DNA of 64,000 bases from Crocinitomicaceae bacterium (GTDB taxonomy: Bacteria; Bacteroidota; Bacteroidia; Flavobacteriales_D; Crocinitomicaceae): the NCBI GenBank assembly GCA_030730025.1, contig JANQWC010000028.1, positions 1-64,000 of the forward strand, written 5' to 3'. Below are positions 10,255-19,247 of the stretch, one piece after another; the stretch's first letter is position 1; each line of letters opens with the position of its first letter. A program made the position numbers and the translations under genes. A model generated the notes under the pieces. That model was not told the DNA's origin, made no database searches, and worked only from the letters and a program-made list of their open reading frames with translations.

Positions 10255-11577
10255 TTATTCGTAGAGCAAGTATTTGCTACGCGTCACTAAAAACGCGTCT
10301 AGGCCTGGTTTCCAAGTGGCGCGTATTTCTTTGGCTGACCAACCTTTGTCGAGTTGTTCTTTGAGGCTGGCAGTGCCGGCGAGTCGGTTGAAAAAAGAGG
10401 GCTGATCGATAAAAGAAAGGGTGTCTCCGAGTAATTCTTTGGCCGTGATGAGGTAATTCAGGTTGAGTTGATAGCTTCTTTTGGCGGTATTGGGGCTCAG
10501 TTCGATGCCTTGGCAGATTTTGTTGAGGTGCAATGGGTTTTTGGCGCCAATAGTCGGGATCGGCATAAACTGGTAGCTAAGTGGCGGAAACTGCGGGTGT
10601 CCGTACATTTCGAAAGGTTTATCTGTGCCGCGCCCAACACTCACTGTGGTAGCTTCAAAGAGGCAGAGGCTCGGATACAGCGCAATGGCGGCGTCTGTAC
10701 GCAAGTTAGGAGAGGGCGCAACCGGAAGGCTGTACGGCAGCTTATGCTTGTAATTTTTACACGGAATGACCCATAACTGACAGCGCCTGCTGTTGTGTAG
10801 CCAGCCTTCTCCGTTGATCATCATGGCGTATTCGCCGATGGTCATGCCATAGACAATCGGCACTGGGTGCATGCCTACAAAAGATTTAAAAGCAGGTTCG
10901 AGCACAGGGCCATCGATGTAGTGTCCGTTCGGATTAGGTCGATCCAAAACCACCAATTGCTTGTTGTTTTCGGCGCAAGCCTCCATGACGTAATGCAGGG
11001 TAGAGATGTAGGTGTAAAAGCGCACGCCTACATCTTGGATGTCGTAAATGACGATATCTACATCGAGCAATTGTTGGTCGGTGGGCTTTTTGTTGGAGCC
11101 GTACAAGGAGACCAAAGGAAGGCCCGTTTTGTCGTCGGTGCTGTGGCCAATGTGCTGCCCCGCGTCGGCATCACCTCTGAATCCATGCTCAGGAGCAAAT
11201 ACTTTTACAACATTGAGCTTCAGTGCTAAAAGTGTATCTACTAAATGTACTCCTTTAACTACAGATGTTTGGTTGGCAACCACCGCAATGCGTTTTCCGG
11301 CAAGTGAATCGACGAAAAGATGCAGCCGATCGATGCCGAGTTGAGGAGCGGCAAGGCTTGGTTTTTGCTGTGCTTGGGCTGCCGGAAAACCCGCAAGTGA
11401 AATCGAATCTTCTTCGATCACGATGGTTTCGGCAAACTGAACTGGGTTAGGACTAAATGATTTGGCTGCAAAAAGACCGCAAGCAGTGAGCAAAAATAAG
11501 AGCAGCGCCAAAGATGCCAAAACCTTTGTGTATTTTTGGACTTGTAAAAAAACTATTTTGTCATTCGAGCGCTTCAT
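10255..11577 (-). CDS. DUF1343 / NamZ-like lipoprotein (putative exo-beta-N-acetylmuramidase)
   Basis: Lipobox LLTAC; GKRIAVVANQTSVV, FAPEHGFRGDADAGQ, YDIQDVGVRFYTYISTL. Confidence 0.85.
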   Translation of the reverse strand: MKRSNDKIVFLQVQKYTKVLASLALLLFLLTACGLFAAKSFSPNPVQFAETIVIEEDSISLAGFPAAQAQQKPSLAAPQLGIDRLHLFVDSLAGKRIAVVANQTSVVKGVHLVDTLLALKLNVVKVFAPEHGFRGDADAGQHIGHSTDDKTGLPLVSLYGSNKKPTDQQLLDVDIVIYDIQDVGVRFYTYISTLHYVMEACAENNKQLVVLDRPNPNGHYIDGPVLEPAFKSFVGMHPVPIVYGMTIGEYAMMINGEGWLHNSRRCQLWVIPCKNYKHKLPYSLPVAPSPNLRTDAAIALYPSLCLFEATTVSVGRGTDKPFEMYGHPQFPPLSYQFMPIPTIGAKNPLHLNKICQGIELSPNTAKRSYQLNLNYLITAKELLGDTLSFIDQPSFFNRLAGTASLKEQLDKGWSAKEIRATWKPGLDAFLVTRSKYLLYE

Positions 11578-13216
11578 ATCTTCTAGGCTGATTCGTCAAA
11601 AGCACCTCGGGCTTCGGGTTTCTCGGCCTGTGCTTCGGATTTCAGTACTGAGTATTGCTCTTGCTATTTTGGTCAATTCCTTGACGCTAGCAATTGTGCG
11701 CGGTTTTCAGCAAAAAATCAAAGACAAAATTACGGGTTTTAATGCTCCGCTTTTCATTTCAAAGGCGGGTTCTGCACATATTTTTGAAGCAGAAGCCCTC
11801 GATCGTCGCATTCCCTTCCTAAACGAACTACAGCAAATCCCGGGTGTGAGTAGCATTCAGGCCGTTGCCTTCAAGCCGCTTTTGTTGCAGTCTCCGCGCT
11901 TCAACGACACCATTCAAATGGCCAACGGGCAAGATTCGCTGGTGCAGCGCCAAGATATGCAAGGCCTCATGCTCAAGGGGGTAGATACGCAGTATGATTG
12001 GTCGTTTGTGCGTTCGCATCTGGTGAAAGGAAGACTTCCCAAAAAACAAAATATAAATGAAGTTTTACTTTCATTAGAGAATTCTAATAAATTGAATATC
12101 AATTTAAATGATGAGGTTTCTGCTTATCATATTAAGCAGCAGCCGATCCTTAAAAAATTAAAAGTTGTCGGTATTTACAACACCGGTTTTCTGGAGTACG
12201 ACCAAAAGCTCGTGTTCGGCAATCTCACTTTGGTGCAGCAAATGAGCGACAACGGCACCAAGATAGCGCTGCGACCTGAACTCGATGGAAAAGGGCAATT
12301 TTTAATTAAAGTAGAAGTTGAAGGAGATGCCTCTAATTTATTGTTTGATTGGGGTTTAGGTCAAGATGTCTATACAGCTCACCGCTTTACTTCTTTAAAA
12401 GATACCACCCTCACTGTCTATGCCTACCGCTACCAAAACGACGGCGGCCGTGCAGCGCTCATCGACAGCGCACAAATTCAGGTCAAGGCGCCTGGCGTTT
12501 TGTCTTACGCCGATTTAAAGCTAGAGAATGGTTCGCCAGTTTGTTTGATCGACGGCCTAGAAGAACAAGTGTTTGCAACGCAAAAAGGCCCGCTGCGTTT
12601 TGCCTTCAAAGACGGCACCGGAACCACCCGTCATTTTATATCGGGTTTTGAAGTAGGAGTCAGGGATTTTGCGCAACTCGCCCAAACCGAAAAAGCGCTC
12701 AAAGAGGCGGTAGAAATGCGGCCCGTCAATCAGCATTTATTGCAAGTCAGTAATATCCAAGATACCGAAGCGGATTTGTTTGCTTGGCTGCATTTTCTAG
12801 ATTTCAATGTCCTGATCATTATCTTTTTGATGTTGCTGATCGGCATCATCAATGTAGGTTCTGCTGTGCTGGTGCTCATTGTAGTGCGCACTTCTTTTGT
12901 GGGCTTGCTCAAGGCCTTGGGGGCCAATAACCGCTCCATTCGCCGCATCTTTTTGTGGCAGGCGGCCTATCTCTTGGGAAGAGGTTTGCTCATTGGTAAT
13001 TCCCTCGCGCTCGTTTTATGCTGGTTACAAGACCGTTTTGCGCTGCTGAAACTCGATCCAGCGGTGTATTATCTAGATGCCGTTCCGATCGATTTTAGCT
13101 TATGGAATTTCATTTTTATCAATGTCTTAACCTTTGGTACTTGCATGATCGCTTTACTCTTGCCAAGTAGGGTTGTGGCACGCATTTCACCCATTAAAGC
13201 CATCAAGTTTCAATGA
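11558..13216 (+). CDS. FtsX/LolC-type ABC transporter permease
   Basis: N-terminal TM, MacB-like periplasmic domain, three C-terminal TM helices (LLKALGANNRSIRRIFLWQ). ORF opens at 11462; TTG at 11558 is a likely start because the longer form overlaps the divergent gene. Confidence 0.85.
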   Translation: MSFERFISSRLIRQKHLGLRVSRPVLRISVLSIALAILVNSLTLAIVRGFQQKIKDKITGFNAPLFISKAGSAHIFEAEALDRRIPFLNELQQIPGVSSIQAVAFKPLLLQSPRFNDTIQMANGQDSLVQRQDMQGLMLKGVDTQYDWSFVRSHLVKGRLPKKQNINEVLLSLENSNKLNINLNDEVSAYHIKQQPILKKLKVVGIYNTGFLEYDQKLVFGNLTLVQQMSDNGTKIALRPELDGKGQFLIKVEVEGDASNLLFDWGLGQDVYTAHRFTSLKDTTLTVYAYRYQNDGGRAALIDSAQIQVKAPGVLSYADLKLENGSPVCLIDGLEEQVFATQKGPLRFAFKDGTGTTRHFISGFEVGVRDFAQLAQTEKALKEAVEMRPVNQHLLQVSNIQDTEADLFAWLHFLDFNVLIIIFLMLLIGIINVGSAVLVLIVVRTSFVGLLKALGANNRSIRRIFLWQAAYLLGRGLLIGNSLALVLCWLQDRFALLKLDPAVYYLDAVPIDFSLWNFIFINVLTFGTCMIALLLPSRVVARISPIKAIKFQ

Positions 13217-13743
13217 GTTGGTTTGTGGGGCAGCAGGTGAGTGTCCTGCATGAGTCCGGTATTTTTACCATCCAAGAAATTCTAAAAACGCAGTTGGTGC
13301 TCAGCGACGAATTTGGTTTTTCCTACACCTATACGCAGGATTTAGTCGTTGCGCGGCAAGCCATTGACGTTCAAAAAATCAAAAATAAGGACCAAATAAC
13401 CAGTGCGCGCACCCAGCGCCAAAAACCACCCAGCACCAAAGAAAACGCCCTGCCAAGCATTGATTTACATGCAGAAGAGCTCGGGTTGCCGTCCCAGCTT
13501 CCTGCCCACGACGTCTTGTTGGCTCAAATACACGCATTCAAGCATTTTTGTAATCGTCAAGTGCGTGCACGCCAGGCTAAATTTTTGGTGATTCACGGTG
13601 CAGGTGAAGGCCGGCTCAAGCAAGAAATCAAGCAATTGGTTTTGTCGCGCTCCGGGATTTCTATGCACGATGCGCAATGGAGTAACGGTGCGGTGGGCAC
13701 CTCCAGAATTGAGCTCATCTTGAGCGCTTTTGTTCCTTTTTAA
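13213..13743 (+). CDS. Smr-domain protein
   Basis: IDLHAEEL...FLVIHGAGEGRLKQEIKQLV...; 4-nt overlap with upstream permease. Confidence 0.82.
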   Translation: MSWFVGQQVSVLHESGIFTIQEILKTQLVLSDEFGFSYTYTQDLVVARQAIDVQKIKNKDQITSARTQRQKPPSTKENALPSIDLHAEELGLPSQLPAHDVLLAQIHAFKHFCNRQVRARQAKFLVIHGAGEGRLKQEIKQLVLSRSGISMHDAQWSNGAVGTSRIELILSAFVPF

Positions 13744-15401
13744 GGCAGCCCAATGTAGCCGGGCTTTCCTTTTGGGATCTCAAAAACCCAGGTGTAGTAG
13801 CCGATGTAATGCGAACTAAAATAGCCCAAGCGCGCGCGGAGTTCTTTGGGGAAACCTATTTGTTGGGCCGGAGGCAGCCCACTCATGCGCCACTGTGGCG
13901 CCACGCCATCTTGTTGGCAAGGCGCGTGTCGTTGCGGCCCGTAGAGTTTGGTGCCGTATTGGTACACAAACGGCCATTGCTTGCTGCGAATGGTCTTTCC
14001 TTTCGGGTTTTCTGGCGCAAATGCATAGTAGGCTCCAAACTGTATTTTTCCTTTTAAAACGCTAGACATCCCCAAGAAATAGGCGTGGCCCATGCTGTGG
14101 CTCACGGCAAAAAGGGTGTCGTTGTGCGTGTCGTTTCCATCTTTGGCGAGTTCTTGCAAGAGGTTGCGGCCTGCCTGCTTGCCTGCGCGGTAACGCCGCA
14201 AAAAGCCCTCCCGATTGGATTTTGTGGCCAAGAGATTGTAACTCCTGACTTCTTGTTGGTTGGCAATTTTGGTGGTTGAGCAAGTGTGCTCACCGGGGCA
14301 AGGTTTCGGATACAAAGACGCGCCACTCATAAATTGGAGTAAAGACCTGTGGTTAGAGGTGCTCACGCTGTGGTGGCCATCTGCATAGAACGTGCGCTCG
14401 GTTGACAGCCGCTGCTCAAACGTTGCGATGAAGTTTTCCTGCGGCCAATAAGCAAAGAGGTCGCTGCTGTAAATTAAATTCTTGGAGCGCGGATGCTCAA
14501 GACCTTTGTCGTTGATGGCTTGTAGCGCTTTTTCGGGGTCTTGACTCGAGGAGGTAGGTCTGTAGCCGTTAATCAATAAGAGTACGCGTTTGGGGCGCTC
14601 TGACTTGAGTTCAAAAGGCACGAGTTGTCTGTTGGACAACTGATAAATGAGCGCGGTGTCTTTGCCGTCGGGTTTTTTGTGGTGGAAAATAAATAATTGG
14701 TTGCTAGCCAAGACCCGAGCGGAGTCAGGATGGGGTTTGAAGTAGCGCTTGTCGTATTTAAAGTAGAGCTTGCCGCTTTTCTTGTGCTGAAAATGAAGTA
14801 CGGGCAAGGCGCGTTGGGTATGCCATTTTTGCTTCTTTTTGATGTAGAGTTGGTTGCCCAGTCGCTTGGCTTCTTTGGCCATGAAGAAAGTGCGGTCGTT
14901 GCGGCCGTTGTTTAGCTTTGAAACGGTGGCGTTTTTAAAATCGCTGAGTTGATGAAAGCGAAAATGGATTTGTGTGTTGTAAAAATCGATGGCCCAAATG
15001 GCGCCTGCATTGCCTGCCACCACCGCAGCCCATAAAACGAGCTTCAGCAAACGAAAAGACCAACGCTTGAAAAAACGACTTTCGGCCATGCGTCGATTGA
15101 TGCGTCGAAAAGTAAGTATTTGAAGAAATATGGTCAGGAGCAAGGCCAAAAAATGAACAGCAGTCCAGTCGATGCCTAACCAAGTATATCGGATCTTGAA
15201 AAACGGATTGTTGGGGTCTTTGTAGTTCAGAAATTGATTGCGCTGTTCAAAAACGACCAAACCTTGTTGTGGTGCGTGCGCGTGCTGGATGCTGCCATCG
15301 CGGTTTTCTGTCCAGGCGATATGCACAACTCTGCCGTTGTCGGCAAAAAGCGAGGGGGAACAAAAAAGAAAGAGAAGGGTAAAAAGGAGGTAGCGATACA
15401 C
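13740..15401 (-). CDS. uncharacterised membrane protein with alpha/beta-hydrolase-like domain
   Basis: Signal peptide, two further hydrophobic helices, then RVLLLINGYRP and nucleophile-elbow-like AVSHSMGHAY; GTG start. Confidence 0.65.
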   Translation of the reverse strand: MYRYLLFTLLFLFCSPSLFADNGRVVHIAWTENRDGSIQHAHAPQQGLVVFEQRNQFLNYKDPNNPFFKIRYTWLGIDWTAVHFLALLLTIFLQILTFRRINRRMAESRFFKRWSFRLLKLVLWAAVVAGNAGAIWAIDFYNTQIHFRFHQLSDFKNATVSKLNNGRNDRTFFMAKEAKRLGNQLYIKKKQKWHTQRALPVLHFQHKKSGKLYFKYDKRYFKPHPDSARVLASNQLFIFHHKKPDGKDTALIYQLSNRQLVPFELKSERPKRVLLLINGYRPTSSSQDPEKALQAINDKGLEHPRSKNLIYSSDLFAYWPQENFIATFEQRLSTERTFYADGHHSVSTSNHRSLLQFMSGASLYPKPCPGEHTCSTTKIANQQEVRSYNLLATKSNREGFLRRYRAGKQAGRNLLQELAKDGNDTHNDTLFAVSHSMGHAYFLGMSSVLKGKIQFGAYYAFAPENPKGKTIRSKQWPFVYQYGTKLYGPQRHAPCQQDGVAPQWRMSGLPPAQQIGFPKELRARLGYFSSHYIGYYTWVFEIPKGKPGYIGLP

Positions 15402-15402
15402 C

Positions 15403-15750
15403 TTACAAGTGCATGAAGTTCTTTTTGGCTAAAAGTTCGTCTTCGGATTCGCGGTAATCGGGGTCGTCTACGCAGCAGTCTACTGGGCAAACAGCAGCAC
15501 ACTGTGGTTCGTCGTGGAAACCTACACACTCGGTGCATTTTTCGTGAGCGATGAAGTAGACGTCCATGTTGACAGGTTCAAAAGCGTGGTCTGCCTCGAT
15601 TTCTTCTCCGTCTAGTGTTTGGATCAGGCCTTTAAGGGTAGTGCCGTCGGTAAATTTCCACTCGGCGCCGCCTTCGTAAATTGCATTATTAGGGCACTCG
15701 GGCTCGCAAGCTCCGCAGTTAATGCATTCGTCGGTGATCATGATGGCCAT
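15403..15750 (-). CDS. 4Fe-4S dicluster ferredoxin
   Basis: [16 protein letters not shown] and [22 protein letters not shown] clusters. Confidence 0.93.
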   Translation of the reverse strand: MAIMITDECINCGACEPECPNNAIYEGGAEWKFTDGTTLKGLIQTLDGEEIEADHAFEPVNMDVYFIAHEKCTECVGFHDEPQCAAVCPVDCCVDDPDYRESEDELLAKKNFMHL

Positions 15751-15840
15751 AAGTCAATATTTTGTGCAAATATAACAACGACTGAGCGAATCTTTTGTGC
15801 GTTCGCGAACAAAAAATTTAGAAAAGCGTACTTTTGCACC

Positions 15841-16878
15841 GTGGAAAGAAGCCAAATCACCTCCGCTTTTGCGGCTCTCGGAGCAATCCTAGCTGCAATT
15901 GCCAATGACCAACCGCGTCCAGCGACCTGTACAAACGAAGAATGGGACGCACTGCTCGAACTCATTCAAAGAGAACAACACCACAACGGCTGGTTTACCG
16001 AAGACGCCATCAAAATGGCTTTTCAAGAAATTTCCTTTTGGTTGCAAACCGAGCGGCTTGAAGAATGGCTCGCGCCTTATGCTTTTGCTAAAGAGCCTCA
16101 AACTGTTGCCTTGATTTTGCCTGGGAACCTGCCATTGGTTGGTTTTCATGACTTCCTTTGCGTGCTCTGCTCGGGCCACAAGGCGCTCGTGAAGCTTTCC
16201 AGTGAAGATGCGCGCTTGCTGCCGGCCTTGGCCAAAATGCTTATCCTTTTCGAGCCAGAACTAGCGTCTCGCATCACATTTTCCTCCGGAAAACTTTCCG
16301 GTTACAGCGCGGTCATTGCAACAGGGTCCAACAATAGCATGCTGCATTTCAAACAATATTTTTCTTCTGTACCACATGTGTTGCGCGGTCATCGCACTTC
16401 CATAGCAGTACTAGACGGCACAGAGACGACGGCAGAACTCACGCAGTTGGGCCATGATATCTTTCAGTACTATGGCAGAGGATGTCGCAACGTCACCCAA
16501 ATGCTGATCCCCGACACATTTGAACTCAATCGGTTTTTTGAAGCCATGGTTCCTCATGCCGAGGTGGTCAATCACAAAAAATACGGCAACAACTACGATT
16601 ACAACAAGGCCATTCACCTCATGAACCAAGTACCGATCCTCGACAACCATTTTTTGTTGCTCAAGGAAAGCCAAGAGCTCCATTCACCGCTCGGCATGCT
16701 GCACTATCACCGCTATGCATCCAAAACAGAGGTGGAGGCCTATCTCGATGCAAATCAGCACCAAATACAATGTGTAGTTGGAAATGGCTATTTACCTTTT
16801 GGTTCCGCGCAGTGTCCGCAACTCACCGATTACGCCGATGGCATCGACACCATGCATTTTCTTGGTAACTTTGCCTAA
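15841..16878 (+). CDS. acyl-CoA reductase (LuxC-like)
   Basis: VALILPGNLPLVGFHDFLCVL, GRGCRNVTQMLIP; GTG start 4 nt after a TAnnTTTG box. Confidence 0.85.
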   Translation: MERSQITSAFAALGAILAAIANDQPRPATCTNEEWDALLELIQREQHHNGWFTEDAIKMAFQEISFWLQTERLEEWLAPYAFAKEPQTVALILPGNLPLVGFHDFLCVLCSGHKALVKLSSEDARLLPALAKMLILFEPELASRITFSSGKLSGYSAVIATGSNNSMLHFKQYFSSVPHVLRGHRTSIAVLDGTETTAELTQLGHDIFQYYGRGCRNVTQMLIPDTFELNRFFEAMVPHAEVVNHKKYGNNYDYNKAIHLMNQVPILDNHFLLLKESQELHSPLGMLHYHRYASKTEVEAYLDANQHQIQCVVGNGYLPFGSAQCPQLTDYADGIDTMHFLGNFA

Positions 16879-17672
16879 TGTCTCTTTTAGATAAATTCAT
16901 GATCCGTTACAAAACGCCCCAAGAAATTGAAATCATGCGCGAAGCCGCGCAAGTAGTGAGCCGCACCCTTGGTTTGGTTGCCCAACACATGAAGCCAGGT
17001 GTAACGCCGCGTTTCTTGGATCAATTAGCCGAAGACTACATCCGCACCCAAAATTCCATCCCAGGTTTCAAGGGCCTATATGGTTGCCCGAGCACACTGC
17101 TCATTTCTGTCAACGAACAAGTCGTACACGGCCTGCCCACAGACAAACCGATCCAAGACGGCGATATCGTTTCTGTCGACTGCGGATCTATCTACAAAGG
17201 CTACTACGGAGACCACGCCTACACTTTTGAGGTAGGAAACGTGAGCGCGGAGAAAAAACAATTGTGCAAAGTCACCAAAGAATGCCTCTATTTAGGCATC
17301 GAACAAGCCAATATATCCAACCGAATTGAAGACATCGGCTTTGCCATTCAACAACACGCAGAAGCACACGGCTATGGCGTCGTTCGCGACCTCGTTGGCC
17401 ACGGCTTGGGCAAAGAACTCCACGAAGAACCACAAGTACCCAATTACGGGCGCCGAGGCCGCGGCAAGAAAATCCAAAACGGCCTCACCATCGCCATCGA
17501 ACCCATGATCAACATGGGCACCGAAAAAGTCGAAACCCTCGATGACAAATGGACCATCGTCACCGCCGACCGCCAACCCAGTGCCCACTTCGAGCACAAC
17601 ATCGCAGTCGTCGACGGCCAACCGGTCATTTTATCGACTTTTGATTTTATATATGAGGCTTTAGGGATGTAA
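16878..17672 (+). CDS. map: type I methionyl aminopeptidase
   Basis: IMREAAQVVSRTL, GLPTDKPIQDGDIVSVDCG, GHGLGKELHEEP, IEPMIN; MIRYKT at 16902 is an alternative start. Confidence 0.95.
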   Translation: MSLLDKFMIRYKTPQEIEIMREAAQVVSRTLGLVAQHMKPGVTPRFLDQLAEDYIRTQNSIPGFKGLYGCPSTLLISVNEQVVHGLPTDKPIQDGDIVSVDCGSIYKGYYGDHAYTFEVGNVSAEKKQLCKVTKECLYLGIEQANISNRIEDIGFAIQQHAEAHGYGVVRDLVGHGLGKELHEEPQVPNYGRRGRGKKIQNGLTIAIEPMINMGTEKVETLDDKWTIVTADRQPSAHFEHNIAVVDGQPVILSTFDFIYEALGM

Positions 17673-17713
17673 TTCAACTAGTGATTAAACTTCCTTATTC
17701 TAAAATATTCCAC

Positions 17714-17741
17714 AAAAAAAAGCGCCTTTTGGGCGCTTTTT
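17714..17741. terminator. bidirectional intrinsic terminator between map and lpdA
   Basis: AAAAGCGCC-TTTTG-GGCGCTTTT hairpin with flanking A and T tracts between convergent genes. Confidence 0.85.
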
Positions 17742-17762
17742 ACATTTATTCAAGATTTGATC

Positions 17763-19154
17763 TTACAAGTGGATCACTTCGCCGTAGGCTGCTGCTGCAG
17801 CTTCCATGATGGCTTCAGACATTGTAGGGTGCGGGTGAACTGTTTTGATGAGTTCTTCGCCCGTAGTTTCTAATTTGCGAACGGCAACGAGTTCTGCGAC
17901 CATTTCGGTGACGTTGGCACCAATCATGTGGCCGCCGAGGAGTTCGCCGTATTTGGCGTCGAAAATGAGCTTGACAAAACCGTCTTTGGCACCGGCAGCG
18001 CTCGCTTTACCAGAGGCAGAGAACGGGAATTTGCCGACTTTGATTTCGTAACCCGCTTCTTTGGCTGCTTTTTCGGTCATGCCGACGCTTGCCACTTCAG
18101 GAGAGCAGTAGGTACAACCCGGGATGTTGCCGTAGTTGAGTGGCTCTGGGTGGTGACCCGCGATTTTTTCGACACAAATGATGCCTTCTGCTGATGCAAC
18201 GTGTGCCAAAGCTGGGCCTGGAACGACATCGCCAATGGCGTAATAGCCTGGTAAATTGGTTTGGTAGTAGTCGTTGACTAAAATACGACCCTTGTCTACG
18301 ACAATACCGAGTTCTTCGAGGCCGATGTTTTCGATGTTGGTAACGACGCCAGCTGCTGAAAGCACGACATCACATTCGATTTTCTCTTCGCCTTTGGCTG
18401 TCTTGATGCTGACTACACAGCCATTTCCGCTGGTGTCCACTGATTCAACAGAAGCGTTGGTGAGGATATTGATGCCAGCCTTTTTGAAGGATTTTTCGAG
18501 TTGTTTTGAAACGTCTTCGTCTTCGACAGGGACGATATTAGGAAGGTATTCTACAACCGTTACTTCCGTGCCGATGGCATTATAGAAATAAGCAAATTCA
18601 ACGCCGATGGCGCCTGAGCCTACAACTACTAATTTTTTAGGTTGGGTAGGGAGGGTCATGGCTTGGCGGTAACCAATGATTTTGGTGCCGTCTTGTGGTA
18701 AATTAGGCAGTTGGCGTGAGCGCGAACCAGTTGCGATGATAACGCCTTTGGCTGCGGTGTAGGTGGTTTTGTTACCGCTTTCGTCGGTCACTTCTACCGC
18801 TTTACCAGCTTTTAAAACACCGTTGCCTTTGAGCACATCGATTTTGTTTTTCTTCATCAAGAATTGGATGCCGTTAGACATGCCGTTGGCTACATCGCGG
18901 CTGCGCTTGATCATGGCGCCGAAGTCAGCACTGCTTTCTTTGACGTTGATACCGTAGTCTGCGGCGTGCTGCAAGTATTCGTAAACATTGGCGCTCTTGA
19001 TGAGTGCTTTTGTTGGGATACAGCCCCAATTGAGGCAAACTCCGCCTAGCGATTCTTTTTCTACAATAGCAGTTTTTAGGCCTAACTGTGAGGCGCGAAT
19101 GGCGGTGACGTATCCGCCCGGGCCGCTACCCACAACAATGATGTCGTAACTCAT
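17763..19154 (-). CDS. lpdA: dihydrolipoyl dehydrogenase
   Basis: GSGPGGYVTAIRASQLG, GGVCLNWGCIPTKAL, C-terminal HPHPTMSE. Confidence 0.96.
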   Translation of the reverse strand: MSYDIIVVGSGPGGYVTAIRASQLGLKTAIVEKESLGGVCLNWGCIPTKALIKSANVYEYLQHAADYGINVKESSADFGAMIKRSRDVANGMSNGIQFLMKKNKIDVLKGNGVLKAGKAVEVTDESGNKTTYTAAKGVIIATGSRSRQLPNLPQDGTKIIGYRQAMTLPTQPKKLVVVGSGAIGVEFAYFYNAIGTEVTVVEYLPNIVPVEDEDVSKQLEKSFKKAGINILTNASVESVDTSGNGCVVSIKTAKGEEKIECDVVLSAAGVVTNIENIGLEELGIVVDKGRILVNDYYQTNLPGYYAIGDVVPGPALAHVASAEGIICVEKIAGHHPEPLNYGNIPGCTYCSPEVASVGMTEKAAKEAGYEIKVGKFPFSASGKASAAGAKDGFVKLIFDAKYGELLGGHMIGANVTEMVAELVAVRKLETTGEELIKTVHPHPTMSEAIMEAAAAAYGEVIHL

Positions 19155-19192
19155 TTTTTCAAAGTTTTAAGGGACAAATTTAAGGCGAAAAA

Positions 19193-19226
19193 TTGAAAGA
19201 TGCTATCCGATTAATCGTTACTTTTG
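19193..19226 (+). promoter_or_regulatory. candidate Bacteroidota promoter for purL
   Basis: TTG (19193-19195), N23, TACTTTTG (19219-19226). Confidence 0.6.
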
Positions 19227-19247
19227 TCTTTGAATTCTCAATACTGT

